A stretch of 64,000 nt of DNA from Gnetum montanum (taxonomy: Eukaryota; Streptophyta; Gnetopsida; Gnetales; Gnetaceae). The stretch spans positions 8,627 to 72,626 of the forward strand of contig MNCI01023636.1 in assembly GCA_015680685.1 (NCBI GenBank), in the 5' to 3' direction. Under the pieces are notes generated by a model. That model had not been told where the DNA came from, did not search any database, and worked only from the letters and a program-made list of their open reading frames with translations. Positions 11,801 to 26,800 of this stretch are shown here, piece after piece. The translations under genes were made by a program, and so were the position numbers. Numbering within the stretch: position 1 is the stretch's first letter; each line of letters begins with the position of its first letter.

Positions 11801-14800
11801 ATTGATGTTACTCGAAATCCCAATTTCTGCCACCTTCCAAACCTCCCACACTGATAAATAAAGTGCTCAATTGTCTCAACCGCTGCTAAGCAAAGAGGGT
11901 AAGTAGTGTTCATATTTATTCCTTGTGCTCTTAAGAGCATCTGCACCAACAGTGCTTTATGCCAGATAAGCCAGTCAAATGCCTTGATCTTCTTGGGCAA
12001 CCTCCCCTTCCAAATCTCATTCCACCCCACCATCGACAGGTGCATACTCTTGACCACCTCCGATGGAGGTTTACCTAGCAATGCCTTGGCCTCCATTTCC
12101 CACACATGCTAGTAGATATTTTTCTAGAGATGTGAGCCCCTAGCATCAACCTCCCATCTTCAGTACTTATGCTGCAAAAGCCTCACCCATGGCACTTGTC
12201 CCTCCTCTTGCTCCAAGAGCCTATTAACCAAGCGCTACATACCCAGTGTAACCTCATCTTGGAAAGTCAATAGCCCAATTCCCCCTGCCAATTTTGGATG
12301 CACTGTCAACTCCCAACAAACCAAGTGTAGCTTTTTCCCCACTTTGCCCACCTGCCAAATTATTTGATCAATTTTCTAAATCACACTGATGCGCCAAGGT
12401 CCCCATCTACCACCTAACATATTTTTCTCTCATGATTTGTACCCATTGTGCAGTCCCCACACCCTAGTGAGTGAACCATAAAAGCAGCCACTATTGTCCA
12501 ATCGTTAGCTCATCCTCAAATCTGGAAACACCCAGGCCCCCCACTTCTCGAGGATGCGCAATCTGGTCCCACCCAACCAAGTGTAATTTGCTCCCCCCTC
12601 TACTGCCCGACCACACAAAATTTCGAATAAGCTAATTAACAATCTGGATCACAACCTACAGAGGGGTTGCTACAACGGCCACAAAGCATGCCATCACCGT
12701 GAGCACCCTAGACGCCAACACCAACCACCCTTTCTGGGTGAGAAACCAATTAGCCCAATGACGCACCTAACCCTCAATTTTTTTCGGAACCTCCCCCCAA
12801 GCTACGCAGCAAACCCCAAGCAAAAAGCAGGATACCAATATAGGAGTCCTGAGCCATCCTAGGAGGGAACCCCAACACCTGTGTGACCCAACCCTTAACC
12901 TACGCATCCACATTGAGTAAGTGCGCAAACAACTTGTCCTGATTCACCACCAAGCCAAGGTCTGCCTCCATCAATGTAAGCACCCAACTACTACATCGCA
13001 CCTACGAGACCTCGACCCGACTGAGAAGCATCATGTCATCAACATAGTGTTTGACAAGACACTCAACGCCTGTGACCATCAGTCCCCCCACCCCCGCAAC
13101 CTTGCAATAGTACTTCAACAAGTCCATGGCAATGATAAAAGGCAACGATGAAAGAGGATTCTCTTGCTACAATCCCCTTCCAAGGGACAAGAAACCCCAA
13201 AGTCGACCCCCACGTCGAAGGAAAATGCAGCTGATGCCTGTAGGTGGATGCATAATCACACAAATTTTGGGTCAAACCCTTTCAACACCATAACAGTGGT
13301 GAGCACCTCCCAGCTGACTATGTCATAGACCTTTGTGATGTCCAATTTGAGACACAGAAACATTACATGCAAATCTGCTAAGTTCTTTTATAATCAACTC
13401 CAAACGTTACTCTTAAAGCATATGGAGCATCCACATTTGCAAGGGCAACTACTTAAACATCTTCATTAAAGAGAGCCAACAATGATACATTGTTTCAAGA
13501 TGTTCTCTTAAGAGGTAAATACTTGAAAAAGTCAATCTATTCTCTACAATGCTAGCCACATTTTGAATACTAAAAGTAGAGACAAATGAACATCTGTTAA
13601 TTTATAAAATTATGGGCTATGCAAATAAAACCTAAAAATGAACAAATTTTCTTATAAAAAAAATACTTACATGGTATGGGCAGACAAAACACGAGGCATT
13701 CCCAGAATCAAACGCAACAAGAGAAGCATGATGCCGACAAACATTGTGAAAAGCATGCAATTCCCCTTCACTATCCCGACAGATCAAAAACTGCACAGTT
13801 CCTAATCTGTGAGAACATTCAAAATACAAACTTATGAAAACACAAGAAATCAAGTTTACAAGAATTAGCAAAATAGTGATATTAATTACCTGCATTAACA
13901 TTCACTCGTGATAATAATAATAATCTATTGTAAGGTATATTTCCAGTGGAAACATAAAATAATGTGCCGCTGAGCACTATTTGAAGATGCTATGCAGACA
14001 AAATTACACTTAAAAGCTCCTACAAGGTCATTTTAAAAGTTGACACAGTACCATGCTACATATTGGGTTGAAAGATTAACCTGAATAGATTTAATAGTTC
14101 TTTTCATCAACTGTCTTAAGAAGTGCTGCTTTCAAATAATCTGTTTCTTAAGTGATAGATTGATTTAAGCATATCATAACTAAGCCTTCCCTCAACCACA
14201 ACCTGAAAATGTGGAGTTGGGGAGATAGTAGGGTTATTATGGGAGATATCAATGAATTTAATTCAAACATATGTCAATGAAACTCAAACTCACAACCTAT
14301 TGCCTTGACAAGCTAATAAGTTTCCAGTCGAAATACAACACCATTGATTAAAATTTGTATTTTGAACAATTAGGGAAGATGTTAAACCAAATATAGATTA
14401 CTCAAATGCAAAACAAGGATAGGTTACCTGTTCGAACATCCTATATGCAACATGTCAACCTTAAATTCACATAATAGTTAAAGAAATTTTGTATATAATT
14501 TTGTTGAAGAAAAAGTTCTAAAAAGCCATTATCAAACATGAGATCCATTTTGGTGAAAAATATTGATTTATCAACAACTGATACATATAGCAGGAACAAC
14601 TGATACATATAGCAGGGACACGAATGTTGAACTGGATGTTTGTTGTCTATAGGAAAAATAGAATCAACTCTGTTATTAAGGGATCTTTAGGGTAGCACCT
14701 ATAGATAAAAATATTAAGAAAAGTCATCTTAGCTGGTCTGATCATGTGCTGAGGAAGCAAGAAAATGCATCTATTAGAAGAGGCTATTTTATTAAAGTTG

Positions 14801-17800
14801 AAACAATATAATACAGAGAAGTAGACCAAAACATACTTGTTATGTAAGAATAAAAAAAGGTATCCAAGATTTAGTTATAATGTTAATTTAACTCTTACTA
14901 GAAGTAAGTCATTGTCATCCTAGCCTTATCACAACAATATAAGTTCCAGTGATTAAAAAGTCGGCAATACAATTTTTCTGGCTTCCTGAAAAAGGTTAGA
15001 CAATTCAAGAAATCAGCAAACGTTTGGAAAAAGCCAACAGAAAAAGTTAGCATGTTTAAAAAGGCAATATTTTAGAGGTTTCATATTGCACATCCTATAA
15101 CTGTGCATAATAAACATAGATATCACAATTAAAGACAGAAATTAAAAAGCATATTAACAGAAAACATAATCAATATATGAAGTTGCAAAATATAATATAG
15201 TATAAGCTTAAATACTATTAAAGCTCATTTGTTTACAAAATCATACTTCAACAAAATCTTAAAAAGATAAAGCATGTTACATTAATGTCTAATTGTAAAC
15301 TGTTCATAATATATTAAACATAAAGCAACAAAGTAACTATGAATCAGATGCATCCAATAGTATTTTTGGTGTATCTCTATCTCTCTTTTTATTCAATAAA
15401 ATTGAGCTTCTTGAATTGATTATTCAATATCCACTCTAATAGCTCCCAATGCTTATGCATCTTGCTCCATTTCTAAATTTGCATTCATAGTTATCAAAGG
15501 TTCCTTTTCTAAATTTACATCAAAAGGTACATCAGCTCCTGTTAGCAATGTCATCAACATTTCATTAGGAATGTAATCATCATCACTATCATACGGTGTG
15601 TCAAATTGATTGCATTCTAGAAGATCAGCTAAAAACTCATTCTAATCATTAATGTGTACATTATAAGTTGTTTGAGGCTTAGGAGTAAAAGAGGAAGTCT
15701 ATTAATTAATTTTTATTAAATTTTTTAACTTTAACTAAGATTGAGGAATTCTGAATTTACTTTTTTCAATTAGAATAAATTATCAATATTTTATTATATT
15801 TGAAAGACTTATTCAAAAAGGTTGCTATTTTTTTGCTACTTTTTTCAAAAAAGTTAGCTATGCTACTTTTTCAAAAAAGCATGCTGAAAATGTCCTTTAA
15901 AGTCAAAAAAGACAAAACATGATCCTTGTACAAAACGACCAAAAAAGACAACCCCATCAAGAAAAAGGCAAATAAAGGCAACCAAAATTCATAGCCAAGT
16001 GAACATGATTCGTAATCTTCAAGTCTTCTAAAAACTTCATAAAATCATATGCTTCATTTAGTCTCTACAACTCTGCTTGATGGGCAACAATGTCTTCTAG
16101 TTTAAGATGAAAAGTTTTATTGGGATGCAACAATGCTACCTACTAAAGCATCAACACCTTGATTTTTTTATTAGTGGATCAGGAATTCACACCAAGGTCC
16201 ATATACAGCCACTTATCATCTTTAAACCACTGCTCCATGGAAGCTTTAAGTATTGTACAATGTTTGCATTCCATGCCGACACATTTCTACTCCTGTTAAC
16301 AGTGCCTAACATCTACACAAAATAGTTGACAAACTTCACCTTTAGTGGCCTCCTCAGCATGCTTCTGGACCAACTCCTCTTGCTGCCTTCTCTACTTGTC
16401 TATCTTTCTTCGTTGTTCCTTTTCTTGTTGTCATTCCATAGCCTGCCTAGCCTCCTCTAATAGCCCCCTATAAATATAAATTCGTAACTATTTAAGCTCA
16501 ATACCCTTATAGGCTTCACCATCCTTCTTGAAATGTTACTCCAATTCTTCAAGAATCCAAACCATATTTGCTTTAATATACTCCTACACAACCTGCTTCA
16601 CAACTACCTCCACATAGCAAACCTGCTCCTCAACATCTGTCTACATAAATAGTTGCTCCATAACCAACTGTTTCACCTCATGCCCAATATCAATAGGCAA
16701 TGAGGACGGTAGTGAAAAATGGTTTCCAAACTCCTCATCCGATGATGTCTCCCCCACAACATGTTTTGTCAAGCCTAGATTCGTAAGGTCCATATGCACA
16801 GTACAATCCTTATGAGAATAGAAGAGCTTGAATTTAGCTGACAAAGCTAAAACTGATGGAGCCAAAACCAATGATGAGGGATCCATGCAAGCATCAGCCA
16901 CAACCCTGGGGGCTCACCAAAGGGCCAGAATAAGGCTGGAGTGCCTCTTTGATCTTTGTAACTCAAGGCAAGCCCTAAGAAACCTTGGTAGGTTACCAGG
17001 GTGATCGGTTCCTTGCTATGTTTTGCAATAGAATTGCATATGTTTTAAAAAATTGTTTAAAACATCATATTTTGTATGATATTTGCCTCTATACAATAAT
17101 GCCTTCTAGCCACATCTACATTCTATTTCACAGTAGTATGCAACAGAATGACTAATTGTGCCAAAGTAACTCAAGCATGTTGCCACTAGGATGGTTCCTT
17201 TGGGCCATGTTCAACTTTACTGTTGATTATACATTTGCTATAAGTTTTTATTTTGTCTATTTTTTCCACTAATTTCATGCAATTTTCTGAGCAACAGTGT
17301 TCAAGATTAGGGTCGACTAAAGAACTAAAAAGTCAAATATAACTAAATTTCAGCAAAACAAATCAAGGGTTCAGGTCCTCATGTAAACTTAATTTATGAC
17401 ATAAACATAGTTCAAACCATCTTAGCCAAAACCTAGCCACAAAGATAAACAGTTAATACAACCAACCCGGCTTTAATGCCACTATGTTAAAACCTCAAAA
17501 TTAGACAGACACTCAATTATTTAAAGAAACAATCATCATCACGTCATTTAATAAGCATTACATAAAAAGTACTCATAGTCAAAAATCTGGCCTCAAGCTT
17601 ATCAATATTATAATTGAGAACTCTTTTCAAAACATTAGAACATGTCACCAACATAATAGTTGAACTAAATGCAAAACTTACAAAAAAATTCATAGGAAAT
17701 AATAGAAACAAATAGCTTATCAGAGTGTGCAGCAACGGCAAGGGAGGCATCGGGTGTCTAATTCAATAGGATAGAGGCCAAAGTGCATTGAAAAAACTAA

Positions 17801-20800
17801 TTGCAAGGACCATGAGTAAGAGCTTGGTTGCAGTGAAAACTAGCAAAACCACAATGAAACCATGAGCTAAATTATATAAACTGCAAGCTGAAATACAAGT
17901 TGTGATAGAAGACCACGAGCTAGCTACAAGTCGTAGCGGGTCCTTTCACACAAGAAACAACAGCTATCATTTATCTAGTAAGACTGCAAGTTAAATGCAA
18001 GTCGTGGTAAGGTAGCGACAAAGATTGAAAGTGAACCATGAGTTGCAATTTGCTCAGAAAGAACAGAGAGTGGTTGCAATTCAACCACAATTAAACTATG
18101 GGTCATGATTAAATCATGGGGTCATGATGAGGTCACAGTGGGACCTACTGCATAAAATTAAAAGCAAAATCACTTCAAACAATCAGTTTGAGGACAATTT
18201 AAGACCAATCCTTCAAGGATTTAATAGAATGAAATAATCAAAGTACAGATCCAGATTGATTTTAGCATGAATCAACAATTTGGTAGAATTGAAATGCAAA
18301 CTTGAGGGTTTTATGTCCTATTTTTAAAACTTTGTAAAAAGAACTTCAATTCATGAGAGATCTCATGAAAACAACTAGATCCAGGTATTAATTCATTTGG
18401 AACCAGTTTTAACATTCAAATTCATGCCTCAATGTGCCTACAATCATAAATGAATTGCAATTGATAGATAAATTAAAATTGAAATGGGGTTTTCAAGAAG
18501 ATCCAGAATAATCACCTCAAAACCCTTTAAATGGATTGCCTGAAAATTATGAGATACAATTCAAACTAGCTTAGAATTAAAACATATTGCATGACTGATA
18601 CATAAAACAACATAAATCTATAGAAACTTGGTAGAAATTCAACATGCATGAAACATAATTGAGAGATAAACTTGAAAATATTGTGAGATTAGCTGTAAAT
18701 TATGAAATAATGTGAAATCAATGTGAGATCAATGTGAAATGATTGTGAGATTGAGATTTGTGAGATAAGTGTAAAATAACTAAAATGAAAATCTAAACCA
18801 AAACAGCATATGGACATTGCAAAATAGGACAACAAGAAAAGAAAAATAGCTTGAAGTCTTAAGGGACTTTAGCAGCAAAAAATTTCTCCTCCTTCAAACT
18901 TCAAATGAAAATAGCAGCAATTACATAGTTCAACTTAGCCAACAAGAGTCTATGAGAGGGCCTTGAGCCCTATTTATAGCTTGAAGAGGGGCAGAACTAT
19001 GCATTTACTTCTTCTTCTTCTTCTAATAAAAGGTCACAGTTATATTAACAGAAAAGATACAAGTACAAATTGAAGTGAGCAAAAAGCTCACTGCAGAACA
19101 GAAACAAAAGAGAAGGTGGAGTCCACCCCAACAAAGGTAGAGATCCACCCAAAAGAAAAAAAAAACAGAATTTCATCAGTCATTATGAAAAAAGACAAAA
19201 AGGGATGGCCTAAACAATGTCCCATGTCCTACTGATGTTCATAACTACAGAGACCGTCATTTGATCGTTAATGCTCAAAAACCTTTGACTCGTCCCTCTC
19301 AAAAACAGACAACCTACACTAAATCATTGGGAAAAGGCAAAAATGCACATGTGCAAAAACATCTTTGATTTCTCTATGCATGGCATCTAGCATAACACGA
19401 TCTTCCTCATCTTTAGTAAACCAATGTGCCTCATCCAATCACTTAAATTTATCCAGTTACAACTACTCCTCTGCCAATACATGATGCCCTTCGTTAGGAT
19501 GGAAGAGTAGAGCCTTCTTCTTGACAAATTTATTAATGTTTTGACTCATAGCTCTAATATTTATGCCCAACTCGTAATATGAACATTTCCCTTTGTTCAG
19601 CTAGTCATTGGCATTTCCCATTTGCACCTTTCTAATAAGTTTCTAACTTCATGAAGCTCCTGTGCTTCTACCCTCCTACCCTCTTGTTCTTCTCTTTAGC
19701 TGCAAGTCTCTGAATCTCCTCCTCTTTCAACCTCTAAGCCTATGCCTCCAATTTTCATCACTATTCTTCTTGTTGTCACTAAGTTTGTACCTCCACCCTT
19801 CACCATTCTTCTTCCTTAGCTTCCCACTCTACTTCCTATGTGCACATATCCAGCAATAATTCCTCCCAAAGTTACTTCCTAATAAGCTCACATTCAATTT
19901 GGTGTTGCTTATCGACCTCATACTTGACCCTAACCTCGATGTCTTCAATGATTCTAACAATCTCCTCTTTGGTTCACCGTTGAATTTCCTATTCCAATAA
20001 TTAAAGTTTGGTAGCAAGCCCTACCTGTGCCTACTCAACCACTTCTTTCTCCACCACCCTAATACTTTCCTCTGTTTCTTTCCGCATTTTGATATTTATC
20101 TCTTTAATCACTACATCCATTTTTTGTCGTGGTTCCTCCTCCATCTTCTTTCTTCATTGGGCTACACTACACCCTAGTTGAAGTCCTTGTCTCAACAATC
20201 TCCTTAGCATCCACATTGTGATATCCAAGTTCCTCCACATTGGCATTATCACTAGCATTGTAACTAGACCCCTCCCCTGCAACAATTGACCTCCTAATGT
20301 AAGTAGCCCTAAACCAGTTACCCAAATGCAACTATGGGGGTGGCACATCCTATGCAACTCTGTTTTGTTCAAGCTTGGTCTTTACAACTCCCCACAAAGC
20401 CAACATAAGCCCCAAATGTTGGGTGGGGTGTCATTTCTGCAAGGAGGCAAGAAAATACTTCGGTAGACTAACCCTACAATATAAGAACAAGCATTTCAGA
20501 AATGCAAAATGCACCTCACTAAACTTGGATGCATCCCCCAATTGCACTAGGAACTACTCAACAACCTTAGACACTTGTTTTGACAAGGGTAGCTATGAGG
20601 ACCAAAGGACCTAGCCACCCACCACCATGGGAACCCCACTAAGGAAAAAATCAACAACATCCCATAGCCCTTTGGAGCTTGACAAAACAACCTCCCACTC
20701 TAAGGGAACCCCAGTGCCTCAAAAATGGCCTGTTTCAAAATAGGAGCCTTGATCCCCCTAAATTGCATAAGTTCACCCCACCAACACTAGAAGAAGATAG

Positions 20801-23800
20801 TTGTGTTAAGGTCCCTTTCTCCCCTCAACAGCGGCAACACATCATCCCAACCTACCATGGTAAAAAGCTCCTAATGCCAATGATTTGCATGAAATTGATG
20901 CAATCAAGCTCAAAACTGGGAGTTTGTCCCGTGTTAGAAACACCTTCCCTCCAAAGTTGGCACACAATGAGTAGCCATGTTTGAGGAGCAGGAAGCAACA
21001 CAGCCTAGAAAACAACATGGTTCCTGGCCTTCCAAATGACCCACACTAGGATTGTCTGAAAGCTATCTCCCGATAATTCCCATTTGCTAATGATGAACAG
21101 TATTTTGATCAATGATGGAGCTATGATGTTGCAAATACATTGACACAATAATAATAAATACCTATACATACAAGGCACCTACCACATTAAGGGCATCCAT
21201 TATTGTAGCAAGTAGCAAAACTCTTGCACTTTATTTTCATAAGTCTTAGTAACAATTAGTAAGTGTTTGTAGCATGATCCAAAGCAATTATACAAAGTCT
21301 TTATTTGAGTGCATTATACCTAGACAACTTGCATAAATGGCAATAAAGATAGAAAGTGTTTCACTCCATTGCAACACTTTGACTTAGATTAGATTTTATT
21401 TTTTATGTCTCTTACTTTCCCATGTAGATTAGACATGGTGGAATGAATACAACTAATTTCGAGCATAAACACATATCGTTTGGTAATCCCAATAGTGCTC
21501 TCACTTGGTACACCCAATTGTGAACACTTGGTAACCCAACAACGATCACATGAGTTCAAGATGTATATAGTAAATCAAGAAAAAATGTTCATTACGTAGG
21601 CTAGCTTAGGATTTAATTATTGTTCCTTAGATTAATTAGATTAAATCTCCATATTTTTTAATATTGTTTAATAATGACCATCACAATATTAGTTATTATG
21701 TGCCTCAACTATACTTAACCATACGTACTAAAGGCCACTGCAAGCATAGTTATGAAGACAACTTGCAATCAACTTTTAACTATCTATGAATCCCACTAGT
21801 TTAGTTCACTAATTTTGACATGGTCTCTCACAACACTTGTAAACTATATAGTTAAGCATTGGGAACTCTCACCGCTTATCAGCTAGGAATGTCTCTAAGT
21901 GCTCAAACTTGGTGACTATACCTACAAGTATAATTGGAGCATTCCATCATTTTGAGGATCCTATCAATGTAGAGAGTGTAGTAATTAAGGATAGTGAGGC
22001 TATAGTGTATTGAGAGTGTACATGTAGGAATAACATTTCTTATTAAAAACCTCCTAAAAAATTTTATTTTCTCTAGTAGATGTTCCCACCACATTTTATA
22101 CTAATCTTCAACCTTTCCATATTTTGACATCATGAGATCCTTTATGTCAAAGTATGCAGCAGTAACTTGGCAAGCTAGGAATCTTAGGTATGAGCAGCAA
22201 AAGTCCTCTTGTGGTCTCTTCATCAAATGTTAGTTAACTACGAGTTGACCACAAGTCACAATGGTTTCTTTTCTTCTAATTGTGATGGAATCAAAGTGAT
22301 TGCCACAATTCAACTGCAAGGGGACGGCAAGTCATGGCAAATTCAAAAAATCTGACACAAATGGACCACAAGGTGGCCACAAGTTGCAATGAAAGCAAAT
22401 TCACAAGAATATTGTGGGTTGCGATGAGAATGTTGACAAAAATACCACAAGTTGTAATTTGATTAGACAAATTACCAAGACTAGTTGCCAGGTAGTCATA
22501 AGTGGACAAAGGGGTCATAGTGAGGTTGCAGTCTCTAAAGAGTTGCAAAAAATATAAGAAATCAAACTTTGAAATTCAAATTGACCTGATCCTTTAACAA
22601 AACATCATGAAACATCAAGTGTGACTCGGATCTTCATTTAAACATGACATGCAAGACAAATTACATATAGTTTGGCATCAATTTCTTTCCCTTTTTGACA
22701 TAAAACGTCAAAGATTATGAACAAATGCATCTACTCTCTCTTGAAAGTCTTAGATATGGTACATAATTATCTAGAACTATGATCAAAAGCTTTTAAACAC
22801 CAAATCTCCCCTTCAATATGAACTATGCAAACAAATTTAAATAAAACTATGAAATCAAATAAGAATTTCAAGGAGATCCACAAGAATCCCTCAAAACCCT
22901 TGCAAGATGAGATGAAATTGAGTGAATTCTTTGTGATGAAATAGGAAATAGCTCAGATCTACTCTAAGACATCAAATTCAAACATCAAACATCATGGAAT
23001 TCATGGATCTATTGAATTGTGAATATAAAACTGATAAATCTTGTGAAATTGCTTGAGAACTTGAGAAATATCTTGTGAAATGAGAAATAACCGTGGAAAA
23101 GTTGTAGAATGTGAATATTTGTGAAACTGGATGTGAAATACTATAAAATAACTAAGGTAAAGCATGATATATGCTATGAACTCATTGTAAAATAACAACA
23201 AAAAGAAACAGCTGAAAACTTGAAGGACTTTAGCACAAGGAACTTTTCCTCCTCTTCTATTAATTGAAATGAGAACACAATTACAAAGCATTCAACACCT
23301 TCACATCAAGTTTGAAATGAAAGCATTTTGCTCCTTTTATAACACTTGCGAAGGGGGCACATGACATAAAACCCCTCTCTTACTTTTAAACCATGTGCTA
23401 ACCTAAACTTTAAAAAATAACATGACTTCCTGAAATTAAAACATCTAACTCCTAACTTGACTTCATAACATGAAAGTGAACATAACAAAAGACTAAAACA
23501 TGGCTTCATGAAAATAAAACACAAAAAACTTGAGAAGGACTTCATAACATGAAAGTGAACATAACAAAAGACTAAAACATGGCTTCATGAAAATAAAACA
23601 CAAAAAACTTGAGAAGGAAACACATGACATAAAACCACATAAAAACCTTAGTAAACATAACAAAAGACTAAAACATGCCTTCAACATTAAAATAAAACAT
23701 AAAAACAATGATAAATGTCTTAAGGGATCAATACAATTTTCAAACTATCCTCAATAATTACTGATACCATTTCGATCAACCTGTAATCCAAAGATGATAT

Positions 23801-26800
23801 TGTGATTATTAGAAAAGTGTGCTAGAAACCAAAGTCAATCGAGATAGAGGACCAATGCATAGATTTCCATATCATAATTCTTACCCAAATTGCATCATCA
23901 TGATTTTGGAGCCTTTGTATAATGCAGAACTAACTATGCAGAATATAATCTTTGAATTTTGGCACCCAACGCCTCCACATTGTCATGGATGTAAGATGGT
24001 ATCCTAATTTATGAGATGAGTTTTTGGACAATTTTTTCTACCCAAGTAAACAAAATTATTAATGATGGTGTTAACTTTTTGCATCATCTACTTAGGGTGG
24101 AGCACATGTAGGAGCAACATACCTTGTGATGGCCATCAAAACAATGGATGCTAAAAGAACCCATCCCTTACTTGGTAGAAACCTAGACATCTAGCTCTTT
24201 ACTCTATTGTGAATCTTTTAGATGAACCCCCTCCAAGTGTGAGCTATGTTCCATTTAATAATGAAATGCCTAGATAGGTATCCTTCTACCCTCCTTAATC
24301 AATTTGAAGGATATTGTCAACTACTCTATTCATTTCAGATGAGATGTTAAAAAACATGTAGCCAACTTTCCCCAATTGCTTGCCAACACAAGTTCCTCTT
24401 CAAAATTTGCTAAAACCTTCTTAATAGCTCTACTTCTGTGACAAAGACCTTAGTGGTAAGCATTGTGTCATCAGCATAGTGATTAACTAAGCTCTAATTA
24501 CTAGCAACTTGAATCTCCTTGACCACTTCAACTTCGAGGTATGTTTGTAGGATGTCCATAGCAACAATAAAAAATCCCCTTTGAGGACTCAAGAAACCCC
24601 TCAATTTGCCATTAAGATCCATTAAGTCCACTCTAGATTTTTGAATGTTAATTCATGGCTGCATAAAATATGGATGAAATCCCTTTTTCAGCATAATCTC
24701 CTATACTGCAATCCCATGATAGTACCCATAAGCCTTAGCAATATCAAGTTTAAGAAACATACCTAAGAACTTATGTTTGGTCACTAAATGCATTAGCTAT
24801 TGATCAGAATGATCTAAACTTGGTTGAAATGACCAAGAACAAACTCTACCTAATGTTCCCCAATAAGTTTGTGAAAGATGGGAGACATACAAGTCACCGG
24901 GCTTTTTGAAAAGAGTCTCATCAAAATATTGTAGACTTTTATGGGCCTATAATCAAAGGATACATTGGGATCAACTTGCTTGGGGATGACAACCACCTTA
25001 GAATAGTTAATTTCCCTATGCACCTATCCCTACTTTGACATTAAGTTAAATGCATCTAGCAAGTTGTTCTTTAGCATAGCATAGAATTCTTTGAAAAGTT
25101 CTATTGGCCATCCATCCAAACCAAGGGCTTTTCCATTTTCATGAAGAAGACAGAATTCTAGATCTCCTTACTTGTAATAGGTGCAATTAGTATGTTATTG
25201 TCTTAAGTATCCAGAAATTTTCTAATCTATATATACACACTTCTTATATCTTTCCACTCCCAGATACATTTCCAAAAAGTCTCCATTTTTTGCAATAATC
25301 TCATCCTCATTTGCAGTGACTTTGTCAACCATTCAAATAATATGTAGAATCAAATCATAGTTTCCTTCCTTTGACAAATCTCTAAGGGTATTTCTTTTAA
25401 AGAAGGTACTCTACCACCTACAATTTTACGAAATAAGCTTCATGGTCTACTATTAGACCTTTTCCAATAAACCTCCTTCAAGGTCCCCTAGTTTCCTAAC
25501 TCAATATTCCTTTGTATTTCCCTAATGAGCAGCGGGTATTCATTATGCCCAACCATATGAATCACAAGCATTCACATGCAATCTGATCGAATTTCATGAA
25601 AGGAACTAGTGTGGTATCTAGATTGTTAAGCATTAATCGTAGGTCATTGTCTTCTCATCTAGACTAGTGGTAGCTTTATCACATATGCTTTTGTCCAAAG
25701 TGAGACATATGATTATTGATGTTGTTGGGGCCTTAAACTAACTAAATAATAATATAGAAATTAATTATTTAATCTAATTAATAATAAATTTAAATCTAAA
25801 ATTATCCTAAGAATGATGTGTGTTCATTCCTAGCTTGTCGTACATGTCTTGAACTCAGGTACCCACTACTAGGATTACCAAGTGTTATGCTACTGGACAA
25901 ACCAAGCAATAACACTACTAGGATTACCAAGCAAATACATGTTTACTCTCAAAGCTGATCACACTCATTCCGCCGATTGATTAACATGCATAGAAATGTA
26001 AATAATAACTAAGTGCATAAAAAGTAAACTGCATAAAAAGCAAATCTATTCTAAGTCAAAGTGCTACAATAAATATGAATCAATCTAGATCTTATTGTCA
26101 TTCATGGAATGTGTCCAAGTACAATGCCACTCGAATAAGACGTCGTACAACTAACTCAAATCCACACTACGGGCACTTACTGAGTGTTTGTTAAGATTAC
26201 AAAATAAAACTACAAAAGATCAACTACACTATTGACCAAATGGTACCAAATACACAACAATTGCTTGCATATTTATGAGCAAATATAGACACTACATCGA
26301 TGGGGATGCGTTAAGTCATTTGGCTACATCAACAAGGATGCATCAACACAACTAAGTTATAGCAAATGCAATGTAGCATCTATGGTGTAGTAGCTAACTA
26401 AGATGCATCGATGGGGATGCTACAATGCAAATGTGACATAGCATCTACAATATCTTAACCAACTGATACACTTGACAAAATGATGCTTCATCATATCCCC
26501 ACAACTCAACTACCTAACATATTAAGTTTCATCACTGCTTTTATCTTAGATATGCAATTGTTTGGTGCCCAACCTTATACTTGAATTCTACCTCATGTCC
26601 ATGCCCAATAGGTGGGGGTGCACTTCAGAATTTGTCATTTAAAGCCCTCCAAAGTCACAACAAAAGATGCAATGGGGTAACCAAAAGCCCCAAAGGAAGA
26701 GATCTAACCCAACTACAATCATAGCTTTGGCTAAACCACAACTTCCAACTCAAAGGTAGCCTCTAACTCAACAACTACAATGGATCCAACCACAGCCTCC

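Noticed and set aside
23755-23775. Minus-strand TGGTATCAG, like an initiator-Met primer site
   Set aside because: No LTR end directly precedes it, and LINE sequence starts within about 50 bp; probably chance or a leftover.
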